Of a stretch of 64,000 nucleotides of DNA, positions 1-10,069 are shown piece after piece; position 1 is the first letter of the stretch, and each line of letters begins with the position of its first letter. A model generated the notes under the pieces. The model had not been told where the DNA came from. It saw only the letters and a program-made list of their open reading frames with translations, and searched no databases. The DNA lies in NCBI GenBank assembly GCA_041661965.1, contig JBAZTH010000002.1, positions 1-64,000 of the forward strand, written 5' to 3'. The position numbers were made by a program, and so were the translations under genes. This stretch comes from Candidatus Margulisiibacteriota bacterium. Its GTDB lineage: Bacteria; Margulisbacteria; WOR-1; O2-12-FULL-45-9; XYB2-FULL-48-7.

Positions 1-1382
1 GCCCAGAAAAAGATCGTCAGAGCACTGCCGATAATGATCATGAAAAGGACCAGTGGGTAACGGACCGCCGCTTCGATCGCCATCCATTTGCTGATCAGGA
101 GACCGAACGGCAAGGCAAGCATCGAGATCATCCCGATGATCGCGATAGTCGTCGTCACCGGCATCTTGAACATGATCCCGCTCATATCCTCGATATCGCG
201 GCTGCCGATCGTCTGCTCGATCGTACCGACGCAAAGGAAGAGCAAGGCTTTGGAGATCGCGTGGTAGCACAGGATCATGATCGCGGCGGCAAAAGCGAGC
301 GGCGTATTGATCCCGGCGCAGGCGACGATCAAGCCGAGGTTGGCGATCGTCGAATAGGCCAGGACTTTTTTCCCGTTGCTCTGGCCGATCGCCAAAGCGG
401 ACGCCCCCATAAAGGTCAAGGCGCCGATGATCGCGATAATGTTCGCCAGCGGCGTGCCGATCATCGCCGGCGCGATCCTCAATATAATGTACGAACCGGC
501 CTTGACCATGGTGCTGGAATGAAGAAGGGCGGAAACCGGGGTCGGCGCGACCATCGCCCCCAGCAGCCAGCTCTGGAACGGCAGTTGGGCTGATTTAGTA
601 AAAGAAGCCAGACAGATCAGGGCCAGCGGGATCAACAATCCAGCGCTCATAATGCCGGAAAGACTTTCTCCCCCACCCTGGTACAAAGCGAGGACCGGAG
701 CTAAGGCTAGCGCGGTCCCGCCGAAGATATTAATGTTGATCGCCCGGGTCGCGCTCTGTTTAGCTTCTTCAGTCCCATCGGTCCCGATGAGCATGAAAGA
801 GCAAAGGGTGGTCGCTTCCCAGAAGATCGCCAGCCAGCGGAAATCGTTGGCCAGGACCAGGCCGTTCATAAAGCCCAGAAAAGCGATCAGAAAAAAGAAG
901 AACTGCCCGAGCGGCGCGGCACTCTTCGGGGAATGTTCGGCATGCTTGGCCATGTAACCGATAGCGTAGATCAGGATCAGCGAACCAATGACCGAAATGA
1001 TCAAAACCAGGATGATTGACAATGGGTCGATCACAAAGGTCGCGGCCTGCTCTTCGCCATGGCGGGGATAGAATTTTTCGACCAGGGCCAGGACCAACTG
1101 AACCCCGGCCAAACCAGCAACCAGCCAGTTGCGCCGATTAACCCCTATATATATGAAAAGGGAAATTAAGGCGAGTTCGATCAGGAAAGCCGGACCGGCG
1201 TAAGAAGCCGACAAAGAGAAGTTAAACGAACCCTGGAAAGGGAGAAGCAAGCCGAAAACAGCGGTCACCACCGCCGCGGCAATAATCAAGAAGTTGCGCA
1301 AGAGCGGGCCCTTGGCAAAATAGGCGGCCAGACCAAAAGCGATCGGCCCCAAAATTAGGAACGATAAAATCAGACCTTGCAC
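1..1382 (-). CDS. NuoL/MrpA-type proton-translocating membrane subunit (partial, 3' end outside window)
   Basis: Reading the minus strand from 1382 gives an open frame to the window edge, about 460 residues with many hydrophobic segments. Diagnostic stretches are FWEATTLCSFMLIGT (compare the WEGVGLCSYLLIG type of NuoL), TPVSALLHSSTMVKAG and a later AKVL/AYSTIANLG helix. These belong to the proton_antipo_M family of complex I NuoL, Mrp antiporters and membrane-bound hydrogenases. The protein conducts H+ or Na+ as part of a larger complex, which cannot be named because the neighbours lie outside the window. A GTG start at 1380-1382 follows AAAGG by nine bases; a TTG two codons upstream is less well spaced. 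It diverges from the pyrophosphatase gene. A group 4 hydrogenase or Mrp-like complex is my favoured context, by inference. Confidence 0.85.
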   Translation of the reverse strand, partial: MQGLILSFLILGPIAFGLAAYFAKGPLLRNFLIIAAAVVTAVFGLLLPFQGSFNFSLSASYAGPAFLIELALISLFIYIGVNRRNWLVAGLAGVQLVLALVEKFYPRHGEEQAATFVIDPLSIILVLIISVIGSLILIYAIGYMAKHAEHSPKSAAPLGQFFFFLIAFLGFMNGLVLANDFRWLAIFWEATTLCSFMLIGTDGTEEAKQSATRAININIFGGTALALAPVLALYQGGGESLSGIMSAGLLIPLALICLASFTKSAQLPFQSWLLGAMVAPTPVSALLHSSTMVKAGSYIILRIAPAMIGTPLANIIAIIGALTFMGASALAIGQSNGKKVLAYSTIANLGLIVACAGINTPLAFAAAIMILCYHAISKALLFLCVGTIEQTIGSRDIEDMSGIMFKMPVTTTIAIIGMISMLALPFGLLISKWMAIEAAVRYPLVLFMIIIGSALTIFFW

Positions 1383-1473
1383 TAACAATTACCTTTCTTA
1401 ATTAAAAATTATGACTGCCTAATTATTAAGCAGCCATTCCCCATCGCAGGCACACAAGGGGCAATTGTAATGC

Positions 1474-1512
1474 CAAGACGGCCAATTGTCAACGCCGGGA
1501 AAGGCCGTCTTG
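1474..1512. promoter_or_regulatory. inverted repeat in the divergent intergenic region
   Basis: CAAGACGGCC (1474-1483) and GGCCGTCTTG (1503-1512) form a perfect 10-bp stem with a 19-nt loop. It lies about 75 bp before the pyrophosphatase start and is followed by a short T-containing stretch. It could be an operator for the divergent promoters or a hairpin in the hppA leader. The T-tract is too poor to call a terminator. Confidence 0.4.
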
Positions 1513-1587
1513 TGTTTTGTCCGCTAATTTGTTAAAATAAATTGGCTTTTCTTGGGGCTTAATTTTAATTTTCGAAAGGAGAAAAAA

Positions 1588-3843
1588 ATGTCTGAATCAA
1601 ATGTTGTGCTTCCGGCCCTGCGAATGGTTGAAATGAATCTGCTCTGGTTCGTCTTCGGTTCCGCTATCATCGCTATCTTGTACGGGATCTATCTCGCTTG
1701 GAAGGTGCTCGACGCCCCGGCCGGCTCCAAAGAAATGGTGGAGGTCGCCAAAGCGATTCAGGACGGCTCCAGCGCCTATCTTTCCCGCCAATTCAAGGTC
1801 ATGGGGATTTTTATCGCCTTGATCGGCATCGCCCTGTACTTCATTTACCTGCCGGTTTACGCCGGTAATCCAACCCTCCCGCTGGGGATCGCGATCGCCT
1901 TCTTGCTCGGTTCGATCGCCTCGGCCGGCGCCGGTTATGTCGGCATGAGCTTGGCGGTCCGGGCCAATGTTCGCGTAGCCAACGCCGCGTTGACCAGCTT
2001 TAAAAAAGCACTGGAAGTCGCCTTCCAGGCCGGGACGGTTTCCGGCATGTTCACCGTCGGCTTCGGCCTGCTCGGCGCAACGGCAATTTTCTTGATCTTC
2101 CGCGAGAACGCGATGAAAGTTCTCGTCGGCTTCGGTTTCGGTGGATGTTTGGTCGCCCTATTCATGAGAATCGGCGGCGGCATCTACACCAAAGCGGCTG
2201 ACGTCGGCGCCGACCTCGTCGGTAAAGTCGAACAGAACATCCCGGAAGATGACGCCCGCAACGCGGCGGTCATTGCCGATAACGTCGGCGACAACGTCGG
2301 CGACTGCGCCGGTATGGCGGCGGACGTGTTCGAAAGCTATGAAGTCACCCTCGTCGCGGCGATCATCCTTGGCGCCGCCACTCTGGCCGACAAGCAATTC
2401 CAGCTTTACTACGGCGCCGCGGCCTCGCTAATGGCCCTCAAGCTGATCGTTTATCCGCTCCTCGTCCGCGCGATCGGAGTTTTCGCTTCGATCATCGGGA
2501 CCTGGGCGGTCCGCGGTGAAGATACTGAAGAGATCGGCGACCCGATGAAACCGATCAACTTCGGCTTCTATGTCGCGGCCATCTCCTCGATCATCGGCTT
2601 TGTGACCGTCAATTACTTCTATCTAAAAGACCCTAAGACCGGCCTCCCCGACTGGCGCTTCTCGCTGGCCACCCTGGTCGGTATCATCCTGGCGATCACC
2701 ATCGAAGCGATGACCAACTACTTCACGCATACGGAACACCGGCCGGTCAAAGAGACCGCGCATTCGGCCAAGACCGGTTCCGCGACCACGATCCTGACCG
2801 GTTTCGGCCTCGGGCTTGAATCGTCCTTCTGGGCGATCATCGCCATCGCCGCCACGATCTTCGCCTCCATGGCGATCTTCGGCGGCAACGTCGCTCTTTC
2901 CGCTTACGGCGTCGCGCTGGCCGGCCTGGGGCTACTCACCACCACCGGCTTCATTCTGGCGATGGACACCTACGGCCCGATCGCCGATAACGCCAACGGT
3001 ATTTTTGAAATGTCCGGCACCTATCGCGGACAGGGGAGCCGCGCCGAAAAGATCGTTTCCAAGCTTGACGCGGTCGGCAACACGACCAAAGCGCTGACCA
3101 AGGGTTTTGCCATCGCGACCGCGGTTATCGCCGCGATCGCCCTTTTCCGCTCCTTCGTGGAAGAAGGCGGCTTGATCGCGACCGGCATTCAGATCAATTC
3201 ACCCGATGTTTTCATCGGCCTGCTGATCGGCGGTTCGATCCCGGTCCTCTTCTCTTCATTCCTGATCAGAGCGGTCAGTAAAGCGGCGATCACCGTCGTG
3301 GAAGAAGTTCGCCGGCAGTTCCGCGAGATCCCCGGCATTATGCAAAGAAAGAACAAACCGGAATACGATAAATGCGTTGACATCGTCACCATCGCCGCGC
3401 AGAGAGAACTGATCGGCCCGGCAATCCTAGCGGTTGTCTCCCCGATCATCGTCGCGTTTGCTTTCGGCACCGCAGCTTTGGGGGGCTTCCTGGTCGGAGC
3501 GATCATAGTCGGACAGATCATGGCCGTGCTCCTCTCCAACTCCGGCGCGATCTGGGACAATGCTAAAAAAGTGATCGAAATGGGCTTGCATGGCGGCAAA
3601 GGAAGCGAAGCTCACAAAGCCTCGGTCATCGGCGATACCGTCGGCGATCCGTTCAAAGATACTGCCGGTCCGGCGCTCAATCCGCTGATCAAGGTCATGA
3701 ACCTGGTCGCGATCCTGATCCTGCCGCTCACCGTGCAGAACCTGGGCTTCGAGATCAAGACGATCATCGTTACCGTCGGCCTGCTGCTGATCCTGTTCGC
3801 GATGTGGATGAACAAAAGCGGCAGTACGCTCAAAGAAGAATAA
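1588..3843 (+). CDS. hppA: membrane-bound, K+-independent H+-translocating pyrophosphatase
   Basis: Hydrolyses pyrophosphate and pumps protons across the membrane. The protein is 751 aa with about 16 membrane helices, normal for the family. The substrate-binding region holds DVGADLVGKVEQNIPEDDAR, followed by DNVGDNVGDCAGMAADVFESY; a second acidic set, IGDTVGDPFKDTAGPALNP, lies near the C-terminus. The subfamily signature GNTTKALT carries Lys and Thr at the two positions that decide potassium need (Ala and Ala in K+-dependent enzymes), so a K+-independent H+ pump is expected. I start at 1588 because GAAAGGAG lies five bases upstream; the frame is open back to an ATG at 1552 but that adds an unlikely 12-residue leader. 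Divergent from the NuoL-like gene, tRNAs follow. Confidence 0.97.
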   Translation: MSESNVVLPALRMVEMNLLWFVFGSAIIAILYGIYLAWKVLDAPAGSKEMVEVAKAIQDGSSAYLSRQFKVMGIFIALIGIALYFIYLPVYAGNPTLPLGIAIAFLLGSIASAGAGYVGMSLAVRANVRVANAALTSFKKALEVAFQAGTVSGMFTVGFGLLGATAIFLIFRENAMKVLVGFGFGGCLVALFMRIGGGIYTKAADVGADLVGKVEQNIPEDDARNAAVIADNVGDNVGDCAGMAADVFESYEVTLVAAIILGAATLADKQFQLYYGAAASLMALKLIVYPLLVRAIGVFASIIGTWAVRGEDTEEIGDPMKPINFGFYVAAISSIIGFVTVNYFYLKDPKTGLPDWRFSLATLVGIILAITIEAMTNYFTHTEHRPVKETAHSAKTGSATTILTGFGLGLESSFWAIIAIAATIFASMAIFGGNVALSAYGVALAGLGLLTTTGFILAMDTYGPIADNANGIFEMSGTYRGQGSRAEKIVSKLDAVGNTTKALTKGFAIATAVIAAIALFRSFVEEGGLIATGIQINSPDVFIGLLIGGSIPVLFSSFLIRAVSKAAITVVEEVRRQFREIPGIMQRKNKPEYDKCVDIVTIAAQRELIGPAILAVVSPIIVAFAFGTAALGGFLVGAIIVGQIMAVLLSNSGAIWDNAKKVIEMGLHGGKGSEAHKASVIGDTVGDPFKDTAGPALNPLIKVMNLVAILILPLTVQNLGFEIKTIIVTVGLLLILFAMWMNKSGSTLKEE

Positions 3844-3874
3844 TCCTGGGCCCAATTAAAAGGTTATTAGGGGC

Positions 3875-3947
<73 letters not shown>

Positions 3948-3955
3948 AACCTTGG

Positions 3956-4029
3956 GGGCCCGTAGCTCAGTTGGATAGAGCAACGGATTTCTAATCCGTA
4001 GGTCGGAGGTTCGATCCCTCTCGGGCCCG
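3956..4029 (+). tRNA. tRNA-Arg(TCT)
   Basis: Acceptor GGGCCCG pairs with CGGGCCC and the discriminator is G. The anticodon stem-loop CGGATTTCTAATCCG gives anticodon TCT. The T-loop is GTTCGATCC. Confidence 0.97.
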
Positions 4030-4043
4030 TTTCCTATCCACAA

Positions 4044-4125
4044 GGGCGAGTGGTGGAACTGGCAGACACGCATGGCTTAGGACCATGTGCCGTAAGGCTT
4101 GGAGGTTCAAATCCTCTCTCGCCCA
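4044..4125 (+). tRNA. tRNA-Leu(TAG)
   Basis: Class II tRNA of 82 nt with a variable arm (TGCCGTAAGGCT). Acceptor GGGCGAG pairs with CTCGCCC. The anticodon loop CTTAGGA gives TAG. Confidence 0.96.
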
Positions 4126-4154
4126 TTTGAATTATCGAGGCAGACACCCGGTTC

Positions 4155-4184
4155 TGCGCCGAAGGCGCATCCGCCTTTGGCGGA
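4155..4184. repeat. twin short palindromes between tRNA genes
   Basis: Two adjacent hairpins, TGCGCC-GAA-GGCGCA and TCCGCC-TTT-GGCGGA, fill most of the gap between tRNA-Leu and tRNA-Lys. The second resembles the CCGCC/GGCGG unit in the repeat at 32964-33021. This suggests small dispersed palindromic units, but a processing or terminator role is also possible. Confidence 0.5.
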
Positions 4185-4219
4185 AACTCCTGTCCTCGGC
4201 ATATCCGTCTAGGTTTTAA

Positions 4220-5715
<1,496 letters not shown>

Positions 5716-5717
5716 GG

Positions 5718-5906
5718 TCAATTTCCTCCTTTATTTGAGATCAAATACTTAAGCTCTTTTATCAAAACTTGCTGGGCGTTCATGCTATTAAGTTTTTGGA
5801 TGTAAGCCAAGAACTTATTGCACTCGACCTTTTGGGCCATACTACAGATAACCCCGGCTTGCCTCTTGTCGCAATAACAGCAAGGGTGAATTGGATAAAA
5901 CGGCAT
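5718..5906 (-). CDS. Cys-rich small protein encoded with the recombinase
   Basis: 62 aa, no recognised family. The N-terminus has a HPCCYCDKRQ stretch and later single Cys residues (VICSM, VECNK), suggestive of a zinc-binding knuckle. The ATG at 5904-5906 follows GGAGGT by eight bases. One base separates it from the stop of the SLOG-like gene, and its own end carries the recombinase ribosome site, so the three genes are translationally linked. Perhaps a recombination directionality or DNA-binding accessory factor; that is inference from position and size only. Confidence 0.65.
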   Translation of the reverse strand: MPFYPIHPCCYCDKRQAGVICSMAQKVECNKFLAYIQKLNSMNAQQVLIKELKYLISNKGGN

Positions 5907-5907
5907 A

Positions 5908-6453
5908 CTAAAACACCTCCCTGCCTGCCGGTATGGCAGGCTTGTTTAAAACGAAGCAATGACTGGCGAGATCAGCGGGCAATGAGGCCCCACCGCCGCA
6001 GAGAAACACATAAACCGGAATGCCGCGCCTGACTGCCTGACGCACCGTGAACAGCGTGCCCCGGGACGAACCATGCAGGAAAGCAACCAGGCACGAGCAG
6101 GCAGAGATAAGCCGCTGATTGCGCCCCAGAAGCGCGGAGACCGCCTGCTGCCGCGCCGCGCCGGGAGAAGCCGAACCCCAAACCACCTGACCACCAGCGG
6201 CCAGAAAACGCCCAACCGAGGGACGGACCGAGACCGGAAACCCGCCAGCCGAAGACCAAGCCGAGAAGACCACCCCCGAAGCAGATGCCCCCTGCTCAAC
6301 CAGGGCGGAAAGGGCGAACTGATCAGCCCCAACTGCGCCACCGGAGGCCACCAGGAAGCCACGAGCCCGGAACGCGGAGACCAAAGAGGCAACGAACGGG
6401 GAAAAAGAAGCGGGAAGCGAGCGGGAACCAACGAAACCAGCAATGCGAGACAT
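5908..6453 (-). CDS. SLOG / DprA-like nucleotide-binding domain protein
   Basis: 181 aa. It opens SRIAGFVGSRSLPASF, then VASGGAVGADQFAL and, near the end, LVAFLHGSSRGTLFTVRQAV. This is the Rossmann-like pattern of the SLOG superfamily (DprA, LOG and relatives), which binds nucleotides or single-stranded DNA and is common on mobile elements and in nucleotide-signalling defence. Start at 6453 (AGGAGGTGG then CTCAT); the frame is open slightly further upstream. The last residues (PAIPAGREVF) are encoded by a small palindromic repeat at 5923-5941, so the native C-terminus was probably overwritten by that insertion. First gene of the three-gene run. Confidence 0.7.
   Translation of the reverse strand: MSRIAGFVGSRSLPASFSPFVASLVSAFRARGFLVASGGAVGADQFALSALVEQGASASGVVFSAWSSAGGFPVSVRPSVGRFLAAGGQVVWGSASPGAARQQAVSALLGRNQRLISACSCLVAFLHGSSRGTLFTVRQAVRRGIPVYVFLCGGGASLPADLASHCFVLNKPAIPAGREVF
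5923..5941. repeat. small GCCTGCC/GGCAGGC palindrome in the 3' end of the SLOG-like gene
   Basis: GCCTGCC and GGCAGGC flank a five-base centre. The unit nearly matches the 20-bp palindrome at 28905-28924. It supplies codons for the C-terminus of the SLOG-like protein and lies next to the ribosome site of the following mini-gene. Confidence 0.6.
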
Positions 6454-6515
6454 ATGAGCCACCTCCTGAAACAAGATGAAATGGACCTAGCATTTTTTTC
6501 TTCCTGTCACCCGGA

Positions 6516-6604
6516 GCACATATGCGAGTTAGATGCCGAGCATATGTGCGGAGGGCGCGGAGGAGGCAAAATATTACTCGATACCTCGAATATGATATTT
6601 TGCC
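6516..6604. other. two adjacent long-stem inverted repeats upstream of the SLOG-like gene
   Basis: GCACATATGC (6516-6525) pairs with GCATATGTGC (6540-6549), and GGCAAAATAT (6565-6574) pairs with ATATTTTGCC (6595-6604). Both are perfect 10-bp stems with 14- and 20-nt loops. The 6454-6788 stretch has no convincing gene. The hairpins could be recombinase or regulator sites, or a small structured RNA. Confidence 0.5.
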
Positions 6605-6788
6605 GACGTAGCAGAGGGGCGCGAGCTACCTTAGAAGGCTTAGCGGCTCAAATGATGTATATCAGCGAACGACCCCTTGACAGGAAAGAAGAAAAAAATG
6701 CTATCATGAGAAAGCTGGAGAAAGAAAAAAAGGCATAAAAAGGCACAGCGAAAAGTGGCATTTAATTCGAAAGAGGCATAGAAGGCAA

Positions 6789-6950
6789 TATTGTATTCCG
6801 ATAGCGTCGATGCCGCCTCCGGCCCGCTGCGCGACCCTGCGGCGGAAGGGGATTTTTCGGCCGATCATAATAATAGGGCGGCTTGTCGGCAACATTCGTC
6901 GCCTCCAAGCCGCCCAACATCAGCGATGGTTCGCTGTAAAGGGAAAATGC
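6789..6950. repeat. 162-bp inverted repeat, right copy
   Basis: Exact reverse complement of 4290-4451. An open frame runs through it on the plus strand (from about 6791), repeating the residues found at the recombinase C-terminus, but without a start or domain; it is a by-product of the repeat and not a gene. Confidence 0.95.
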
Positions 6951-7024
6951 CTCGACCCTCTGGCTCTCAAACCATTCAGTGCCGCGCTAGCCAGCTGATT
7001 ATACCCAGCCCATTCATGGATGCC
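6949..7024 (-). repeat. dispersed promoter-like repeat, copy 1 (inverted)
   Basis: On the minus strand this reads GCATCCATGAATGG, then GGGTATAATC, then GCACTGAATGGTTTGAGAG and GGGTCGAGGCATTTT. The same string occurs on the plus strand at 12277-12356 and, more diverged, at 17978-18056. It includes a TATAAT box. Its last bases overlap the end of the 162-bp repeat. Confidence 0.8.
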
Positions 7025-7042
7025 TTTGTCTTCTTCCCTCCC

Positions 7043-7092
7043 ATAGCGGGCGCGTACATTCAGCCCCATTCAGATAGATGCGCGCCCGCTAT
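7043..7092 (+). promoter_or_regulatory. hairpin element A upstream of the ParB/SNF2/radical SAM operon
   Basis: ATAGCGGGCGCG (7043-7054) pairs perfectly with CGCGCCCGCTAT (7081-7092). The 26-nt loop contains CAGCCCCATTCAGATAGATG. An almost identical element, in the same orientation, lies at 12413-12459 before the other operon. It sits about 36 bp upstream of a TATAAT box (7128-7133). Sharing one structured element suggests common control of both operons. Confidence 0.7.
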
Positions 7093-7165
7093 CGCCAGAA
7101 TATACTATAAAAACAATAAAATAGTTGTATAATAACTGTTAATTGTTATGCTTAGGAGGTCAACC

Positions 7166-8167
7166 ATGAAATACGACAGATTGCCCATCTCACAAATAGA
7201 ACTGGACAAAACAAACCCACGAATCGCACACTGGCTCAAGATGTACACCGATGTATCGCAAGAACAATTATATTTAGCCCTGGGCGTTGCAGAGCCCGGG
7301 AGTGCAGAGGCTGGCCCAAGTTTTTTCAGCTTAAAAGAAGCTATTAAAACAAATAATGGCGTTATTCATCCTATATTAGTGAATAAAAAAAGTAATGGGA
7401 AATATATGGTGATTGAAGGCAATACAAGATTAGCAATTTACATGGATTTTCAAAAAAATAAAGTGGATGGCGACTGGACAACAATACCTTGCATTATTCA
7501 TGAAAATTTAAGTGAGGCCCAAGTTGATGCAATAAGGCTACAAGCGCATTTAGTTGGTGTTCGTCAATGGCAACCATACGCAAAAGCAAGATACCTTAAA
7601 CATTTAAGGGATAGCGAGCATCTTACTTGGAATCAAGTTGTTGACTATTGTGGGGGAAAATCAAAGGAAAACCAAGAGTTGATCGCGGCATACGAAGACA
7701 TGGAGCAATATTACAGAAAAGTACTTGAAGACGATAGTTCATTTGACGAAACAAGATTTAGCGCTTTCGTTGAGCTACAGAAGCCAAGAATAAAGGAAGC
7801 AATTATTAATTCTGGAAACAACCTTAATGATTTTTCTATATGGGTCCGTGACAGGAAAATATCGAGGTTGGAAAACGTCAGGAGGCTCCCCGCAATATTG
7901 TCAGATAAACGAGCAAAAGAACTATTTATGACTAGAGGGGACAAAGCGGCCCTAGCGCTTATCGATTCGGCAATAATTCAAACCGACCAAAGCAGCCTGT
8001 CCTTGATACAGGTTGCCAAACTGCTTTCTGAGAAACTTAGGAAAATTAACTTCGAGGAAATCACAAGGTACAAAGAAGACGCATCCTCCCCTGAATTGGA
8101 AGCATTGCTAGAAACGAAAGATGAGCTGATCTCCTTTTCCAATTTAATCAAGGGGAGTGAGCAATAA
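7166..8167 (+). CDS. ParB-like domain protein 1
   Basis: 333 aa. The N-terminal ParB/Srx-type domain starts LPISQIELDKTNPRI and has the phosphate-binding motif VIEGNTRLAIYM near residue 87. A helical region follows, with VRQWQPYAKARYLKHL and a HTH-like VVDYCGGKSKENQELIAAYE. ParB-like folds act as CTPase DNA clamps in chromosome partition and as nuclease-like parts in DNA-modification islands. The gene has a strong AGGAGGT ribosome site and follows hairpin element A. No ParA partner is present, so plasmid partition is unlikely. AT-rich and foreign compared with the flanks. First gene of a five-gene operon; homologous to the fourth gene (both keep WQPY..A.YL). Confidence 0.85.
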   Translation: MKYDRLPISQIELDKTNPRIAHWLKMYTDVSQEQLYLALGVAEPGSAEAGPSFFSLKEAIKTNNGVIHPILVNKKSNGKYMVIEGNTRLAIYMDFQKNKVDGDWTTIPCIIHENLSEAQVDAIRLQAHLVGVRQWQPYAKARYLKHLRDSEHLTWNQVVDYCGGKSKENQELIAAYEDMEQYYRKVLEDDSSFDETRFSAFVELQKPRIKEAIINSGNNLNDFSIWVRDRKISRLENVRRLPAILSDKRAKELFMTRGDKAALALIDSAIIQTDQSSLSLIQVAKLLSEKLRKINFEEITRYKEDASSPELEALLETKDELISFSNLIKGSEQ

Positions 8168-8579
8168 TTTGCCCGAATCGACTACGCATAAAACGCTGGT
8201 TGGCGCAATCGTAAAATGGGTACACAAATACTACAATGAAGAAATGATCTTATACGTCGATTCCGAAAACGCAATGTTCACCGACGAGCTCCCTCCCTCA
8301 ATAAACACTTGCAAGCCGGATGTATTTGCTCAAGGAAGAAAAAGTAAAAATATTGTTATTGGCGAAGCGAAAACAACCCAAATAGACCTGGAGTCCGATC
8401 ATTCAGAAATTCAATTTACCGCCTATTTAGAATACTGCAAAAAGAACAGCGATTGCAAATTGGTAGTTGCAACCCCGCTTAATATAATTAATTGCGCAAA
8501 ATCAATAATCGATGTGTTGAAGAAAAAGCTGCATTGTGAACAAGTCCACACAGAAATGATTAACCCATTATATTATTAA
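8157..8579 (+). CDS. small PD-(D/E)XK nuclease-like protein
   Basis: About 140 aa. CKPDVFAQGRKSKNIVIGEAKT has the spacing of a PD-(D/E)XK active site: PD on one strand, E-A-K on the next. A downstream QFTAYLEYC helix is typical of the restriction-endonuclease fold. It overlaps the ParB-like gene by 11 bp. A GTG at 8157 is given as start; a TTG at 8169 is better spaced from the upstream AGGGGAG and may be the true one. It probably cuts DNA or is an inactive DNA-binding relative. Its place between a ParB-like protein and a SNF2 ATPase suggests the nuclease part of one complex; this is inference. Confidence 0.7.
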   Translation: MSNNLPESTTHKTLVGAIVKWVHKYYNEEMILYVDSENAMFTDELPPSINTCKPDVFAQGRKSKNIVIGEAKTTQIDLESDHSEIQFTAYLEYCKKNSDCKLVVATPLNIINCAKSIIDVLKKKLHCEQVHTEMINPLYY

Positions 8580-8582
8580 TTT

Positions 8583-10055
8583 ATGCAAATAATAAACCTT
8601 GACAAGGAGCCCAATATTAATCCAAAGTTCAAGGCTTTCCCATACCAAGATCAGGCCGTTAAGACCGTTTGCGACCTAGAATATGCTGCAATATTTCACG
8701 AACAAGGCCTTGGAAAATCAAAAATTGCAATTGATGTAATGCTCTATTGGCTAGAACATAAATACGTAGACACTGTATTATTTGTAGTCAAAAAGGGATT
8801 AATAAGCAATTGGCAAAAAGAGTTTTCTGCGCACAGCCATATTCGACCAAGATTAATCACTCAAAACAAAAGATCAAATTATTTCGCTTTTAATAGCCCT
8901 TCTCGCCTTATGATTACTCACTACGAAGCGATAAAAACAGAAAAAGAAAGATTTAAGTTGTTTCTCAAAACAAGGACCGTGGCCGTTATCCTGGACGAGT
9001 CAACAAAGATAAAAAATCACAAATCTGGAGTATCGAAAGCGCTATTCGAACTAGCCCCATTATTTCATAAAAGAATAATAATGACAGGACTGCCTGTGGC
9101 AAATCGACCATATGATATTTGGTCGCAAATATATTTTCTAGATCGTGGGATGAGTTTGGGAGATGCCTTTGATGAATTTAAGGCAAATACTGACCTTGAT
9201 AAGGGGTTAAAAGACTCTAAGAAGAGACAAGGGGCGTTCGAAGACTACTTATCCGATATTTTTAATAAAATATCAGGGTTTACCGTAAGAGAAACGAAAA
9301 GCAGTGGCGTCATTAAATTACCAGATAAAATATTTGAAAACATTATTACTTCTTGGGAGCCAAAACAATATGATTTGTATAGGGATATACGCGACAGCAT
9401 GAAGGCTATTGTGGTGAAGGAAGGCATCCCCCAAGAAGAAGACGCCGAGATGATCTTGAAAAGGTTATTACGATTGATTCAAATCGCATCCAACCCAAAA
9501 CTAGTAGACGAAAAATACTCAGAAGAGCCTGGTAAATGCCCATATTTATACGAGCTTGTTTTAAATATATGTCGGAAAAATGAAAAATGCATTGTATGGA
9601 CAACTTTTACTGAAAATGCTGACCAGTTATTTGTTTATCTCAAGGAATTTAACCCAAGAAAAGTGCACGGGAAAATGCCTATTGTCGATCGAAATTGCTC
9701 TATTGATGAATTTATTAAAGAGAAAGACGTGAAGGTGTTGATAGCCACCCCCGGAGCGGCTAAGGAGGGCTTAACATTAACGGTCGCGAATCATGCGATC
9801 TTTTATGATAGGTCCTTCAGCTTAGATGATTATTCTCAGGCCCAAGATAGAATCCATAGAATATCGCAAACAAAAAAGTGCTACGTGTACAATCTGATCA
9901 TGGAAGACTCTGTGGATTTATGGATAGATGCATTATTGCGGGCAAAAGAACTATCGGCAAAACTAACCCATGGAGATATATCGAAAGAATATTTTAGCAG
10001 CCAAATATCATATTCATTTATTGATATCTTCAAGGAAGCTCTGAACATTAAATAA
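8583..10055 (+). CDS. SNF2-family DNA translocase/ATPase
   Basis: 490 aa, close to a minimal two-lobe SNF2 motor. Motif I is EQGLGKSKIA (about residue 42), motif II LDESTKIKN (DEST instead of DEAH), motif III MTGLPVANRP, and the second lobe holds ATPGAAKEGLTL (motif V) and QAQDRIHRISQ (motif VI). SNF2 motors translocate on duplex DNA and remodel bound proteins. A zinc or target-recognition domain is not visible, so specificity probably comes from the ParB-like or nuclease partners. It lies four bases after the nuclease-like gene and lacks a clear Shine-Dalgarno, which fits translational coupling. Confidence 0.93.
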   Translation: MQIINLDKEPNINPKFKAFPYQDQAVKTVCDLEYAAIFHEQGLGKSKIAIDVMLYWLEHKYVDTVLFVVKKGLISNWQKEFSAHSHIRPRLITQNKRSNYFAFNSPSRLMITHYEAIKTEKERFKLFLKTRTVAVILDESTKIKNHKSGVSKALFELAPLFHKRIIMTGLPVANRPYDIWSQIYFLDRGMSLGDAFDEFKANTDLDKGLKDSKKRQGAFEDYLSDIFNKISGFTVRETKSSGVIKLPDKIFENIITSWEPKQYDLYRDIRDSMKAIVVKEGIPQEEDAEMILKRLLRLIQIASNPKLVDEKYSEEPGKCPYLYELVLNICRKNEKCIVWTTFTENADQLFVYLKEFNPRKVHGKMPIVDRNCSIDEFIKEKDVKVLIATPGAAKEGLTLTVANHAIFYDRSFSLDDYSQAQDRIHRISQTKKCYVYNLIMEDSVDLWIDALLRAKELSAKLTHGDISKEYFSSQISYSFIDIFKEALNIK

Positions 10056-10069
10056 CAGGGGGGCTGGTC

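Noticed and set aside
6073..6738. 221-aa plus-strand frame opposite the SLOG-like gene
   Set aside because: Mostly the antisense of a GC-rich real gene, rich in Arg/Pro/Gly, and it contains the hairpin region.
6791..7132. Open frame through the right inverted repeat on the plus strand
   Set aside because: It repeats the recombinase C-terminal residues and then runs through the inverted dispersed repeat and hairpin A; no ribosome site or domain.
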